This document shows positions 9,448 to 19,448 of a DNA stretch of 64,000 nt, piece by piece; the stretch's first letter is position 1, and every line of letters starts with the position of its first letter. The stretch comes from Streptomyces chrestomyceticus JCM 4735. Its GTDB lineage: Bacteria; Actinomycetota; Actinomycetes; Streptomycetales; Streptomycetaceae. A program made the translations under genes and the position numbers. Where the stretch lies: contig NZ_BHZC01000001.1 in NCBI RefSeq assembly GCF_003865135.1, positions 7,006,001-7,070,000 on the forward strand, written 5' to 3'. Under the pieces are notes generated by a model. The model searched no databases. It worked only from the letters and a program-made list of their open reading frames with translations, and was not told where the DNA came from.

Positions 9448-10684
9448 CGCCTACTCCACCGGCCGTTTCCTGCCCGCCGCCCTCGCCGAACTCGGCGTCA
9501 AGTGCGTCCATGTGCAGAGCGCCCCGACCCTTCCGTACTACCTCCTGCGGACCTTCCCGCAGGACGCCTTCACCGAATGCCTGGTGCACGACGGCGACCT
9601 GGAGGCCCTGCTGGACGCGGTGCGCCCGGCCGCCCCCGCCTTCGTCCTGCCCGGCAACGAGAGCGGCGTCGACCTCGCCGACACCCTCGCCCGCCGCCTC
9701 GGTCTGCCCGGCAACGCCCCGGACGAGCGGCGGGTACGGCGCGACAAGTACGACATGGCGATGGCCGTACGGGCCCACGGGCTACGCGCCCCGGACACCC
9801 TGCGCACCTCCCGCTTCGACACCGCCCTCGGCTGGGCGCGGGCGCACGGCCGCTGGCCGCTGGTCGTCAAACCCGCCGACAGCGCGGGCACCGACAATGT
9901 CTTCTTCTGTGCCGACCCGGTCGAACTGTGCACCTCCTTCGGCCACATCCTCAGCTCGTCCAACGTCCAGGGAAACCGCAACAAGACCGTCGTCCTCCAG
10001 GAACGCCTGACGGGCACCGAGTACTTCGCCAACACCGTCAGCGTCGACGGCCGCCACCACATCGCCGAGATCTGGCGCTACCACAAGCGGCGCGGCCGCA
10101 GCGGGGCGGCGATCTACGACTACGAGGAGCCGCTGACCGCGCACGACCCCGCTGCCGCCGCCCTCGCCCCGTACCTCCTGGGCGTCCTGGACGCGCTCGG
10201 CGTGCGGTGGGGGCCCGCGCACTCGGAGGTCATGCTGACCGCCGAGGGGCCCGTCCTGATCGAGACCGGCGCCCGGCTGGCCGGCAGCATCCTGCCGCAC
10301 GTGGTCAGCCGCTGTTTCGGCACCAACCACGTGGAACTCACCGCCCTGGCCGGCAGCGACCCGGCGGCCTTCGCCGCCCGCACCGCCGTCCCGGCCGAGC
10401 CGCGCACCGGACTGCGCTACGTCTCGCTGATCTCCCCGTTCGCGGGGCGGCTGACGTCCCTGGACGGCTTCGAGCGGCTGCGCGAGCTGCCCTCGTACGC
10501 CGACCACCACCTCGGCGTCCGGGCCGGCGACTTCCTCAGCCCCACGGTGGACTCGGCGACGTCACCCGGCGTCTGCTACCTCCTCCACGAGGACGAGCGG
10601 CAGATCGAGACGGACTACCGGCGGCTGCGCGCGCTGGAACTCCAGGAGACGGGCGGGCTCTACGAGGTCGTCAGGGAACGGTGA
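9428..10684 (+). CDS. ATP-grasp ligase (L-amino-acid ligase-like)
   Basis: A 418-residue ATP-grasp enzyme. The order is an N-terminal Rossmann-like domain, an ATP-binding lysine region (RWPLVVKPADSAGTDNVFFC), a loop and basic stretch (QGNRNKTVVLQERLTGTEYFANTVSVDG), and metal-binding residues in HSEVMLTAEGPVLIETGARLAGS. This arrangement and length match the BacD/RizA-type L-amino-acid ligases that make dipeptides through an acyl-phosphate. The C-terminal part (DFLSPTVDSATSPGVCYLLHED) matches the usual lid/C domain. It ends the five-gene cluster and is followed by a strong hairpin. Substrates are unknown; one may be the product of the PLP enzyme in the cluster. Confidence 0.8.
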   Translation: MQCLIVDAYSTGRFLPAALAELGVKCVHVQSAPTLPYYLLRTFPQDAFTECLVHDGDLEALLDAVRPAAPAFVLPGNESGVDLADTLARRLGLPGNAPDERRVRRDKYDMAMAVRAHGLRAPDTLRTSRFDTALGWARAHGRWPLVVKPADSAGTDNVFFCADPVELCTSFGHILSSSNVQGNRNKTVVLQERLTGTEYFANTVSVDGRHHIAEIWRYHKRRGRSGAAIYDYEEPLTAHDPAAAALAPYLLGVLDALGVRWGPAHSEVMLTAEGPVLIETGARLAGSILPHVVSRCFGTNHVELTALAGSDPAAFAARTAVPAEPRTGLRYVSLISPFAGRLTSLDGFERLRELPSYADHHLGVRAGDFLSPTVDSATSPGVCYLLHEDERQIETDYRRLRALELQETGGLYEVVRER

Positions 10685-10688
10685 ACAC

Positions 10689-10724
10689 GGCGCCCGGAGG
10701 CCGCCTGACCGGCCTCCGGGCGCC
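10689..10724. terminator. Strong bidirectional terminator
   Basis: Two perfectly complementary 14-base arms, GGCGCCCGGAGGCC (10689-10702) and GGCCTCCGGGCGCC (10711-10724), with an 8-base loop. They lie between the convergent ATP-grasp and maleylpyruvate-isomerase-like genes and would stop both transcripts. Confidence 0.85.
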
Positions 10725-10730
10725 GCCCGC

Positions 10731-11363
10731 CTACAGACCGAGCCCGGCCTCCAGGACCTTGGCCACCGCGTCCTTCTCCCCGTCCAACTGCACATCCGCC
10801 ACCGTCTGCCGTCCGAACGTGAACAGCAGCAGCTCGCCCGGCTCACCGGTGACCGTGACGACCGGCGTGCCCCGGTGGGCGACAGCCGTCCGGCCGTCCG
10901 GCCGCCGCAGCACCAGCCCCACCGGCGACTTGCGGCCCAGCAGCCGCGCCATCTTCTCCAGACGCGACCACAGGGCGTCCGAGAACACCGGGTCCAGCTC
11001 GCGCGGCGTCCAGTCGGGCCGCGCCCGCCGTACGTCCTCGGCGTGGACGAAGAACTCGACCGTGTTGGACGCCTCGTCGATCTGCTTGAGCGAGAACGGC
11101 GACAGCTTGGGCGGACCGGTCCTGACCAGCCGCAACAGCTCGTCGAACGGCTTCGCGGCGAACTCCTGCTGCACCCGCTCCAGGTGGCTCGCCAGCGGTT
11201 TGAGGAGCAGCCCGCCGGCGGCGTCCGGCCGCCGCTCGCGCACCACGACGTGTGCGGCGAGGTCCCGAGCGGTCCAGCCCTCGCACAGCGTCGGCCCCTC
11301 GGGCCCGGCACTCTCCAACAGGTCGGCAAGCAGCAGCCGTTCGCGCTTCGCATGGGTCGACAT
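10731..11363 (-). CDS. TIGR03085-like metal-binding protein (maleylpyruvate isomerase N-terminal fold)
   Basis: A 210-residue protein of the DinB/mycothiol-dependent maleylpyruvate isomerase-like superfamily. The hallmark is [20 protein letters not shown] near residues 26-45, where the first metal-binding His lies. A second cluster, [15 protein letters not shown], gives another conserved His. I recall it as the actinobacterial 'TIGR03085 family metal-binding protein' usually found next to hisI/trpE; its reaction is unknown. A role in mycothiol- or thiol-dependent chemistry is only an inference from the fold. Confidence 0.75.
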   Translation of the reverse strand: MSTHAKRERLLLADLLESAGPEGPTLCEGWTARDLAAHVVVRERRPDAAGGLLLKPLASHLERVQQEFAAKPFDELLRLVRTGPPKLSPFSLKQIDEASNTVEFFVHAEDVRRARPDWTPRELDPVFSDALWSRLEKMARLLGRKSPVGLVLRRPDGRTAVAHRGTPVVTVTGEPGELLLFTFGRQTVADVQLDGEKDAVAKVLEAGLGL

Positions 11364-11479
11364 GTGCCCACCCTACGACCGGGGTGCGGCCGGTGCCACG
11401 GCGCCGCGCTCCGGCCACGGCGCCGGGTATGTCCGGATGCGCGGTCGTACGGCCGGCCGCCGGGCGTCCCCGCCGTACT

Positions 11480-11599
11480 TCAGCCCCGCAGCAGCAGGAC
11501 GACCGTGACCAGCACCCCGGCGGCGAAGATCGCGAACAGCACCGCAGCCGCGACCTTCGCCGTACGGTCGGCGTCCGGAGGCGGCGGCTGGCGGGTCAT
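11480..11599 (-). CDS. Small single-pass membrane protein
   Basis: A 39-residue reading frame between the TIGR03085-like gene and hisI. It has a polar N-terminus ([15 protein letters not shown]) followed by one hydrophobic helix of about 22 residues ([22 protein letters not shown]) and ends RG. The profile is that of real small Streptomyces membrane proteins. No convincing Shine-Dalgarno sequence precedes the ATG, so this is tentative. No function can be assigned. Confidence 0.4.
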   Translation of the reverse strand: MTRQPPPPDADRTAKVAAAVLFAIFAAGVLVTVVLLLRG

Positions 11600-11716
11600 G
11601 GAGGCAGGATGCCGTACGCCACCCGCACCGCGCGCGCCGCCGGGGAAGCCCCGGCGCGGCAGCCACGGGCGGACCGCCCGGCGCACCGGCCGCCCGGCGC
11701 ACGGCACAATGGACCC

Positions 11717-12082
11717 ATGAGCAGCCGCGTCCTGAAGTCCCAGCTCGACCCGGCCGTCGCCGCCCGCCTCAAGCGCGACGCCGACGGTCTGGTCCCCGCC
11801 ATCGCCCAGCAGTACGACACCGGCGAGGTGCTGATGCTCGGCTGGATGGACGACGAGGCGCTGCACCGCACGCTCACCACCGGCCGCTGCACGTACTGGA
11901 GCCGCAGCCGCCAGGAATACTGGGTCAAGGGCGACACCTCCGGACACGTCCAGCACGTGAAGTCCGTCGCCCTGGACTGCGACGCGGACACCGTCCTGGT
12001 CAAGGTCGACCAGGTCGGCGCGGCCTGTCACACCGGAGCCCGTACCTGCTTCGATGAGGATGTGCTCACCGGAGGGCAGTAG
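11717..12082 (+). CDS. hisI: Phosphoribosyl-AMP cyclohydrolase
   Basis: A 121-residue enzyme of histidine biosynthesis that opens the adenine ring of phosphoribosyl-AMP. Diagnostic motifs are [31 protein letters not shown] and the Mg/Zn-binding [15 protein letters not shown]...[10 protein letters not shown], with the three conserved Cys. It is the stand-alone HisI typical of actinobacteria (no HisE fusion). CACAAT at 11705-11710, six bases before ATG 11717, suggests a leaderless transcript. It ends 10 bases before trpE and is probably co-transcribed with it. Confidence 0.95.
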   Translation: MSSRVLKSQLDPAVAARLKRDADGLVPAIAQQYDTGEVLMLGWMDDEALHRTLTTGRCTYWSRSRQEYWVKGDTSGHVQHVKSVALDCDADTVLVKVDQVGAACHTGARTCFDEDVLTGGQ

Positions 12083-12092
12083 GCTCCGCGCC

Positions 12093-13616
12093 ATGACCTC
12101 GGGAACCACCGGCACCGCCACGCCAGACCTGGAGAACTTCCGTAAGCTCGCCAAGGACCGGCGGGTCATCCCCGTCACCCGGCGGCTGCTCGCCGACGGC
12201 GACACCCCGGTGGGCCTCTACCGCAAGCTGGCCGCCGAACGTCCGGGCACCTTCCTGCTCGAATCGGCCGAGAACGGCCGCACCTGGTCCCGGTATTCCT
12301 TCATCGGCGTCCGCAGCGCCGCCACCCTGACCGTGCGCGACGGGCAGGCCCACTGGCTGGGCACCCCGCCGGTCGGCATGCCCTCCGGCGGCGACCCGCT
12401 CGCCGCCCTCCGCGCCACCGTCGAGGCGCTGCACACCCCGCGCGACCTGATCGAGGGCGAGGGCCTGCCGCCCTTCACCGGCGGCATGGTCGGCTACCTC
12501 GGCTACGACATCGTGCGCCGCCTGGAGAAGATCGGCGACAGCACCGCGGACGACCTCGGCCTGCCCGAGCTGACCATGCTGCTCACCTCCGACCTGGCCG
12601 TACTGGACCACTGGAACGGCACGGTCCTGCTGATCGCCAACGCCATCAACCACAACGACCTGGACACCGGCGTGGACGAGGCGTACGCGGACGCCGTGGC
12701 CCGCCTGGACGCGATGGCCTACGACCTGGCCCGCCCGGCCCCCGCGAGCGCCGCGGCCCTGCCGCCCTCCGAACTGCCCCCGTACACCGCGCGGTGGGGC
12801 GGTCCCGCCTACCAGGAGGCGGTCGAGGACGTGAAGGAGCGCATCCGCGCGGGCGACGCCTTCCAGGTCGTGCCCTCGCAGCGGTTCGAGACCGCCTGCA
12901 CCGCCTCCGCGTTGGACGTCTACCGGGTGCTGCGGGCCACCAACCCCAGCCCGTACATGTACCTGCTGCGCTTCGAGGACGGCATCGACATCGTCGGCTC
13001 CAGCCCCGAGGCGCTGGTCAAGGTCGAGAACGGGCAGGCCACGCTGCATCCCATCGCGGGCACGCGGCCGCGCGGCGCGACCGTCCCGGAGGACCAGGCC
13101 CTCGCCGACGAGCTGATGGCCGACCCGAAGGAACGCGCCGAACACCTGATGCTCGTCGACCTGGGCCGCAACGACCTGGGCCGGGTCTGCGAACCCGGCA
13201 GCGTCGAGGTCGTCGACTTCATGTCCGTCGAGCGCTACAGCCACGTCATGCACATCGTCTCCACCGTGACCGGGCGGCTGGCGCCCGGCCGTACCGCCTT
13301 CGACGTGCTCACCGCCTGCTTCCCCGCGGGCACCCTCTCCGGCGCCCCCAAGCCGCGCGCGATGCAGATCATCGAGGAGCTGGAGCCGACCCGGCGCGGC
13401 CTGTACGGCGGCTGCGTCGGCTACCTGGACTTCGCCGGCGACTCCGACACCGCCATCGCGATCCGGACCGCGCTGCTGCGGGACGGCACCGCGTACGTCC
13501 AGGCCGGCGCGGGCGTCGTCGCGGACTCCGACCCGGTGGCGGAGGACACGGAGTGCCGCAACAAGGCGGCCGCCGTGCTGCGGGCCGTGCACACGGCCAA
13601 CGGACTGGGGGTCTGA
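12093..13616 (+). CDS. trpE: Anthranilate synthase component I
   Basis: A 507-residue chorismate-using enzyme that makes anthranilate, the first step to tryptophan. The N-terminal feedback region has [18 protein letters not shown], which includes the Trp-binding LLES motif. The catalytic half carries [41 protein letters not shown] and [15 protein letters not shown]. No trpG lies next to it in the window. No Trp-rich leader peptide fits in the 10-base gap after hisI, so attenuation directly before trpE is not supported here. Confidence 0.95.
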   Translation: MTSGTTGTATPDLENFRKLAKDRRVIPVTRRLLADGDTPVGLYRKLAAERPGTFLLESAENGRTWSRYSFIGVRSAATLTVRDGQAHWLGTPPVGMPSGGDPLAALRATVEALHTPRDLIEGEGLPPFTGGMVGYLGYDIVRRLEKIGDSTADDLGLPELTMLLTSDLAVLDHWNGTVLLIANAINHNDLDTGVDEAYADAVARLDAMAYDLARPAPASAAALPPSELPPYTARWGGPAYQEAVEDVKERIRAGDAFQVVPSQRFETACTASALDVYRVLRATNPSPYMYLLRFEDGIDIVGSSPEALVKVENGQATLHPIAGTRPRGATVPEDQALADELMADPKERAEHLMLVDLGRNDLGRVCEPGSVEVVDFMSVERYSHVMHIVSTVTGRLAPGRTAFDVLTACFPAGTLSGAPKPRAMQIIEELEPTRRGLYGGCVGYLDFAGDSDTAIAIRTALLRDGTAYVQAGAGVVADSDPVAEDTECRNKAAAVLRAVHTANGLGV

Positions 13617-13672
13617 GCAGGGCGTTCGCGGCGCTGGGGGACCGCGCGGGGGAAGCGGGCGCGCCGCCTCCG

Positions 13673-13688
13673 TACAGTGGTGGGTGTG
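13673..13688 (+). promoter_or_regulatory. Leaderless-type promoter/start of the TIGR02234 gene
   Basis: TACAGT (13673-13678) is a good -10 hexamer and lies seven bases before GTG 13686. This predicts that transcription begins at or next to the start codon. It supports GTG 13686 rather than the earlier GTG codons. Confidence 0.45.
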
Positions 13689-14339
13689 ACTGCCGTAGAC
13701 CCTTCCCGTACCGGCGCGACAGCGGCTTCGCCGGCCTCGCCGCCCAGGCCCGCACGCAGCGGCCGCAGCCTGGCCCTCGCGCTGATCGCCGGCGCGGCCG
13801 GCGCCGCCGTCGTGCTGCTGGCCTCCGGCCGCACCTGGGCGAAGGCCACCGCCGTCGTCGCCCAGGGGCAACTGCCGCAGACCGCGTCGGGGCAGGACGT
13901 CACGGGCGTGCCCGGGGCGCTCGCCATCGTCGGGCTCGCCGCCCTGGTCGCCCTCTTCGCCGTCCGCGGGGCGGGCCGGACGGCGGTCGCCGTGCTGCTC
14001 GCCCTCAGCGGCGCGGGCACCGTCGTCGGCGCGTACCTCGGCATCTCCGACACCGCCGCACTCCGCGAGAAGGCGGCCACCGCGACCGGACTGTCGGACG
14101 CCGGTGTCCAGGACGTTTCGCACACCTTCTGGCCCTGGGTGGCGGTCGTCGGCGGCCTGCTGCTGCTGGTCGCGGGGGTTCTGGCGCTGCTGTACGGGCG
14201 CCACTGGCCCGCGATGTCCGCGCGCTACGAGCGCGCCGGCGCGGCTCCCCGCGGCCCGCGCCGCTCGGCCGCCGCCGACCCGGACCGCCCGGAAGAGATG
14301 TGGAAGTCCCTGGACCGGGGCGAGGACCCGACCCGGTAG
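13677..14339 (+). CDS. TIGR02234-like Trp-operon-associated membrane protein
   Basis: About 220 residues (217 if started at GTG 13686). It matches the actinobacterial 'Trp region conserved hypothetical membrane protein' family found next to trpE/trpC. Four hydrophobic segments are visible (LALALIAGAAGAAVVLLASG, ALAIVGLAALVALFAV, AVAVLLALSGAGTVVGAYL, WPWVAVVGGLLLLVAGVLALLYG), and the C-terminus is cytoplasmic and polar. The first loop contains the RTWAKA segment I associate with the family. Its biochemical role is unknown; its position suggests a link with tryptophan metabolism or uptake. Confidence 0.8.
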   Translation: MVGVTAVDPSRTGATAASPASPPRPARSGRSLALALIAGAAGAAVVLLASGRTWAKATAVVAQGQLPQTASGQDVTGVPGALAIVGLAALVALFAVRGAGRTAVAVLLALSGAGTVVGAYLGISDTAALREKAATATGLSDAGVQDVSHTFWPWVAVVGGLLLLVAGVLALLYGRHWPAMSARYERAGAAPRGPRRSAAADPDRPEEMWKSLDRGEDPTR

Positions 14340-14426
14340 TGGCCGCACCCCGGCCATCGGGGACAATGGACCACGAGGGATCACCGCGCCCCGACTCAGG
14401 CGCGAAAAAAGCTACGAGGAGCACTC

Positions 14427-14666
14427 ATGTCGAGCAGTGGCCACGGACACACTCCCGCCGCCTGGACCGGCGTCATCATCTCGTTCATCGGCTTCTGCGT
14501 CGCCGGCGCCTTCACCGTGCTGGCGAACGTGCCCGGCTTCTGGGCGGGCATGGTCCTGATCGGCCTCGGTGCCGTCGTGGGCGGCGTGATGCGCCTGGCC
14601 GGGATGGGCCAGGGCGGCAAGAAGACCTCCCACGGTCCGGCCGAGGTCCGGCCCCAGGAGGGCTGA
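14427..14666 (+). CDS. HGxxPAAW-motif small membrane protein
   Basis: A 79-residue protein with the diagnostic HGHTPAAW near the N-terminus followed by two hydrophobic helices (GVIISFIGFCVAGAFTVLA and FWAGMVLIGLGAVVGGVM). The tail GMGQGGKK is polar. It is a conserved actinobacterial family of unknown function encoded in the trp region. The ribosome binding site GAGGAG precedes ATG 14427. GACAAT at 14362-14367 may be a -10. Confidence 0.85.
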   Translation: MSSSGHGHTPAAWTGVIISFIGFCVAGAFTVLANVPGFWAGMVLIGLGAVVGGVMRLAGMGQGGKKTSHGPAEVRPQEG

Positions 14667-14720
14667 GTCCCCGCCGGGCCCGGCCCGGCGACAGCGGATC
14701 CTACGACGGCGCGGCCTCGT

Positions 14721-14765
14721 GGCCCGTACGGAGAGGCGCTCTGGTGGCGCCCCCGTACGGTGGCC
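14721..14765. terminator. Imperfect hairpin after the HGxxPAAW gene
   Basis: GGCCCGTACGG...GGCGC on the left pairs with GCGCC...CCGTACGGTGGCC on the right, with small bulges and a 7-base loop. It is a likely terminator for the trpE-side transcript. Confidence 0.5.
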
Positions 14766-14889
14766 CGGGGCCGCGCCGTTCGCTTGTCCGGGCGGGGTGG
14801 GGCGGCGGGTGCGGCCGGGTGGTCTGAGCGGTCACCCGTACGGCGGCTGCCGCGCTGCGTTCCCGCTGGTGCGGCCGCACAATCGCCTC

Positions 14890-15465
14890 GTGAGTGAACC
14901 CGTGGCACCGGACGGCGGGCCGGGCTCCGTGTCCGGGCCCGGCGGTCCAGGTCCTGCTCGTCCGGCCGCTGTCCGCCAAGCCGCTGCCCGCCCGACCGCT
15001 GCTCGCCCGGCTGCTGTCCGCCGAGCCGCTGCTCGCCCGGCTGCTGTCCGTCCGCCCGCGCCGCGTGGCCTCGTCCGGCGGCTGGCGGCGCCGCTCGGCG
15101 CCATGGCGGCCGTCGTCGCCTCCTTCGCCTTCGTGGGGCTCGTCGACCCCAACGAGCCCGGTCACTACCCGGCCTGCCCCCTGCTCGCCCTCACCGGCAT
15201 CTACTGCCCGGCCTGCGGCGGACTGCGCAGCGCGCACGCCGTCGCGCACGGCGACCTCGCCACGGCCGCCGGAGCCAATGTGCTGGCAGTCGCCGGTTAC
15301 GCGGCTTTCGCGCTCTTCTGGGCGGCCTGGACCGTACGGGCGGCACGCGGGCTCCCGACGGCGGGCCCACGGCCCGGAGCGGCGCACTGGTGGGCGCTGG
15401 CCGGGCTGCTGCTCGTCTTCACGGCCGTACGCAATCTGCCGGTCGGAGAGGGGTTGACTCCGTGA
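14890..15465 (+). CDS. DUF2752 membrane protein with Ala/Pro/Arg-rich repeat leader
   Basis: A 191-residue protein. From about residue 80 onward it matches the DUF2752 family: a hydrophobic segment, then CPLLALTGIYCPACGGLRSAHAVAHGDL with the conserved CPxCGxxR motif, and two more hydrophobic segments. The first 70 residues are a low-complexity Ala/Pro/Arg tract coded by DNA repeats, which is odd for this family and may be a recent expansion. GTG 14890 is my choice because the family-like region follows in frame; an upstream start is possible. Function is unknown; the Cys pair could bind metal. Confidence 0.72.
   Translation: MSEPVAPDGGPGSVSGPGGPGPARPAAVRQAAARPTAARPAAVRRAAARPAAVRPPAPRGLVRRLAAPLGAMAAVVASFAFVGLVDPNEPGHYPACPLLALTGIYCPACGGLRSAHAVAHGDLATAAGANVLAVAGYAAFALFWAAWTVRAARGLPTAGPRPGAAHWWALAGLLLVFTAVRNLPVGEGLTP
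14960..15065 (+). repeat. Short tandem repeats in the DUF2752 gene
   Basis: Degenerate repeats built from GCCCGGCTGCTGTCCG and GCCGCTGCTCG units occur several times in a row. They code for alternating RPAAVR/AAARPAA blocks. In-frame unit-number changes would alter protein length without a frameshift. Confidence 0.6.
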
Positions 15466-15682
15466 CCGGCGCTGGCCGCCGGGGGCGGGCATGAGGGTTT
15501 CCCTCCGGTTTCCCTCCGTTTCCGTGCCGCCTCCGGACGCGGTACGCACAGCCCGTCACGGCCTCTGGATCAAGGTCGCGGAGATCCGTGCGCCGAGGTG
15601 TCGAAAGCCTGTCTGACCTGCGGGTTTCCCGTCCGTGGCGAGGCGTCTCCGTCCACCTGGTGGGACTGCCGTCAACCGGATG

Positions 15683-15711
15683 TGAGACCTTTGCCCCGCG
15701 CCGGATACCAT
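15683..15711 (+). promoter_or_regulatory. Candidate trpC promoter
   Basis: TGAGAC (15683-15688) and TACCAT (15706-15711) are separated by 17 bases and fit a vegetative promoter. They lie in the 321-base gap between the DUF2752 gene and trpC. The rest of that gap shows no Trp-rich leader frame. Confidence 0.4.
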
Positions 15712-15725
15712 CGGAGAGCCTGACG

Positions 15726-15758
15726 GGGTGACACTGCCCCGGAGGGCGACTGTCACCC
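15726..15758 (+). promoter_or_regulatory. trpC: Stable hairpin in the trpC 5' untranslated region
   Basis: GGGTGACA (15726-15733) and TGTCACCC (15751-15758) are perfectly complementary. Inside them GCCC and GGGC also pair around a CGGA loop. The hairpin lies between the predicted promoter and the AAGGAGG ribosome binding site (15771-15777) of trpC, so it may act as an attenuator, RNA-stability element or protein target. Confidence 0.55.
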
Positions 15759-15786
15759 TCCACCGCTCAAGAAGGAGGCCGCTCGC

Positions 15787-16596
15787 GTGAGTGTGCTCGA
15801 CGAGATCATCGAGGGAGTCCGCGCCGACCTTGCCGAGCGGCAGGCGCGCGTCGGCCTCGACGAGCTCAAGGAGCGGGCCCTCAAGGCGCGCCCGGCCAAG
15901 GACGGAGTAGCGGCCCTCAAGGGCGACAGCGTCACGGTGATCTGCGAGGTCAAGCGCTCCAGTCCGTCGAAGGGCGCGCTCGCCGCCATCGCCGACCCGG
16001 CCGGCCTCGCCGCCGACTACGAGGCGGGCGGCGCGGCGGTCATCTCCGTACTGACGGAGCAGCGGAAGTTCGGCGGTTCGCTCGCCGACCTGGAGGCCGT
16101 CCGGGCCCGGGTCGACATCCCCGTCCTGCGCAAGGACTTCATCGTCACCGCCTACCAGTTGTGGGAGGCCCGCGCGTACGGCGCCGACCTGGCGCTGCTG
16201 ATCGTCGCCGCGCTGGAGCAGGAGGCGCTGGTCTCGCTGATCGAGCGCGCCGAGTCGATCGGGCTGACGCCGCTGGTCGAGGTGCACGACGAGGAAGAGG
16301 TCCAGCGGGCGGTGGACGCCGGTGCGCGGATCATCGGGGTCAACGCCCGCAACCTGAAGACCCTTGAGGTCGACCGGGGGAACTTCGCGCGGATCGCGCC
16401 GGAGATCCCGGACCACATCGTCAAGATCGCCGAGTCGGGTGTGCGCGGGCCGCACGACCTGATCGCCTACGCCAACGAGGGCGCCGACGCCGTACTGGTC
16501 GGCGAGTCGCTGGTCACCGGCAAGGACCCGAAGACCGCCGTCGCCGACCTGGTCGCGGCCGGCTCGCACCCCGCCATCCGGCACGGGCGGGCCTGA
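15787..16596 (+). CDS. trpC: Indole-3-glycerol phosphate synthase
   Basis: A 269-residue TIM-barrel enzyme that closes the indole ring in tryptophan synthesis. Characteristic motifs are [12 protein letters not shown] (catalytic Lys), [48 protein letters not shown] and IAESGVRG. The GTG start follows a strong AAGGAGG site. It is the first gene of the trpC-trpM-trpB-trpA group. Confidence 0.96.
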   Translation: MSVLDEIIEGVRADLAERQARVGLDELKERALKARPAKDGVAALKGDSVTVICEVKRSSPSKGALAAIADPAGLAADYEAGGAAVISVLTEQRKFGGSLADLEAVRARVDIPVLRKDFIVTAYQLWEARAYGADLALLIVAALEQEALVSLIERAESIGLTPLVEVHDEEEVQRAVDAGARIIGVNARNLKTLEVDRGNFARIAPEIPDHIVKIAESGVRGPHDLIAYANEGADAVLVGESLVTGKDPKTAVADLVAAGSHPAIRHGRA

Positions 16597-16603
16597 CACC
16601 CCC

Positions 16604-16837
16604 ATGACCACCACCCGCCTCCACCGCCCCGGCCCGGGAACCCTCCCGGGGCCGGACGGCGTGCTCGCCGCGGCCGGTGCCGCGCGCGATCCGCACGCGG
16701 CGCTGGGGCGCGGGTGCCGCCCGCGTGGCTGCCGGGCGCCCGCCCGCCGGGTGCACGGACGGCGGGTCAGGTATCACATCGGCGCGGAGCCGGGCCAGAT
16801 CAACGGCAGGCGATGGCGTCGTAACGGCGCGCTGTAG
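16604..16837 (+). CDS. trpM: TrpM-like small modulator of tryptophan synthesis
   Basis: A 77-residue basic protein between trpC and trpB, starting seven bases after the trpC stop. Its core GCRPRGCRAPARRVHGRRVR followed by EPGQINGRRWRRNGAL resembles the small Streptomyces proteins annotated as tryptophan biosynthesis modulator TrpM, known from S. coelicolor. It has no catalytic motif. The high Arg content and two Cys suggest binding to protein or nucleic acid. The first 30 residues are poorly conserved in my recollection, so the true start may be further downstream. Confidence 0.68.
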   Translation: MTTTRLHRPGPGTLPGPDGVLAAAGAARDPHAALGRGCRPRGCRAPARRVHGRRVRYHIGAEPGQINGRRWRRNGAL

Positions 16838-17186
16838 CCGCTCGTTGCCGGGCGAGGGTGATTAATACCCGTACGGGGGTTCCGTCCCCGGTGCCCGCTC
16901 GTTCGCGCCATGTGCCGCCTTCCGGCCTGTGTGCCGTGCCGCTCCGTACCGTTGCTCCCTGCCTGCCCGGCGGGGCGTTCCGGACGGACCGGCTGCCTGC
17001 GGGCCGTGGCGTGCGCAGTGCTTCCGCGGCTCCGCTTCCGCCTCCGCCGTCCTGTCTCCACGCCGTCGCCGCGTGCCGTTTCACGGCGCCGCGCGAGGAG
17101 CGCGTCGGGCGCGGGGCGCACCGCATACCGTGATGCCCGCATATCCATACTTCCGGGGCAGTTGCCCCGATCGAGGAGTACGTCGG
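16838..17186 (+). other. Intergenic region before trpB
   Basis: About 350 bases with no convincing gene. There is no run of TGG codons, so a Trp leader peptide is not seen. The only AT-rich patches are ATTAATACCCGTACGGG (near 16860) and CATATCCATACTTCC (near 17140); either could hold a trpB promoter. GAGGAG at 17173-17178 is the trpB ribosome binding site. Confidence 0.4.
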
Positions 17187-18490
<1,304 letters not shown>

Positions 18491-18491
<1 letters not shown>

Positions 18492-19309
18492 TGGCGGGCC
18501 ACGTCGGACTGCTCAGCAGCACCCTGGCCGCGGCCAAGGAGGAGAACCGCGCCGCGCTGGTCGGCTACCTGCCGGCCGGCTTCCCGACCGTGGACGGCGG
18601 CGTACGGGCCGTCACCGCGATGATCGAGGGCGGCTGCGACGTCGTCGAGGTCGGGCTGCCGCACAGCGACCCGGTCCTGGACGGCCCGGTCATCCAGACC
18701 GCCGACGACATCGCGCTGCGCGGCGGCGTCAAGATCAAGGACGTCATCCGTACGGTCGGCGAGGCGCACGCGGCGACCGGCGCGCCGGTGCTGTGCATGA
18801 CGTACTGGAACCCGGTGGACGCGTACGGCGTCGAGCGCTTCGCCGCCGACCTGGCCGCCGTGGGCGGCGCCGGGTGCATCCTGCCCGACCTGCCGGTCGA
18901 GGAGTCCGGGGTGTGGCGGGCGGCGGCCGAACAGCACGGTCTGGCCACCGTGTTCGTGGTCGCGCCGAGCAGCCGGGACGAACGCCTCGCGAAGATCACC
19001 GAGGCGGGCAGCGGCTTCGTGTACGCGGCCTCGCTGATGGGGGTCACCGGCACCCGTGAGTCGGTCGGCCGCGAGGCGCAGGGCCTGGTCGCGCGCACCC
19101 GGGCCACCACCGACCTGCCGGTCTGCGTCGGCCTCGGCGTCTCCAACGCCGAACAGGCCGCGGAGGTCGCGCAGTTCGCCGACGGAGTCATCGTCGGGAC
19201 GGCCTTCGTCAAGCGGCTGCTGGAGGCCGGGGACGACCTGGAGGCCGGCCTCGCGGGCGTCCGCGCACTGGCCGGTGACCTGGCGGCGGGCGTACGCAAG
19301 CGCGGGTGA
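18491..19309 (+). CDS. trpA: Tryptophan synthase alpha subunit
   Basis: A 272-residue TIM-barrel subunit that releases indole from indole-3-glycerol phosphate and channels it to TrpB. Motifs are LVGYLPAGFPT, VEVGLPHSDPVLDGPVIQ (catalytic Glu region), MTYWNPV, LPDLPVEE, VAPSSRDERL and VCVGLGVSN. ATG 18491 overlaps the trpB stop by one base; GTG 18488 is an alternative giving one more residue. A strong hairpin follows within 90 bases, closing the trp operon. Confidence 0.96.
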
Positions 19310-19393
19310 CCCCGGGCGGCGTGCGGTCGCACGTCTGAGTGGGCGCCGGTGCCGGTCCGGGCCGGTGCCCGGCGAGGCTGTCCCTCGTTAGGA

Positions 19394-19436
19394 CGAAGAA
19401 CGCGGCGGAGGGGTGCGAGGGCGCCCCTCCGCTTCG
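19394..19436. terminator. Terminator after trpA
   Basis: GCGGAGGGG (19405-19413) pairs with CCCCTCCGC (19424-19432). CGAAG (19394-19398) and CTTCG (19432-19436) can extend the stem. A T-rich TTGTTC follows. It sits between trpA and the DsbA-like gene. Confidence 0.75.
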
Positions 19437-19448
19437 TTGTTCAGGGGC

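Noticed and set aside
15466..15786. Trp leader peptide/attenuator before trpC
   Set aside because: No short frame with consecutive TGG codons occurs here, nor before trpE or trpB, so only the hairpin is reported.
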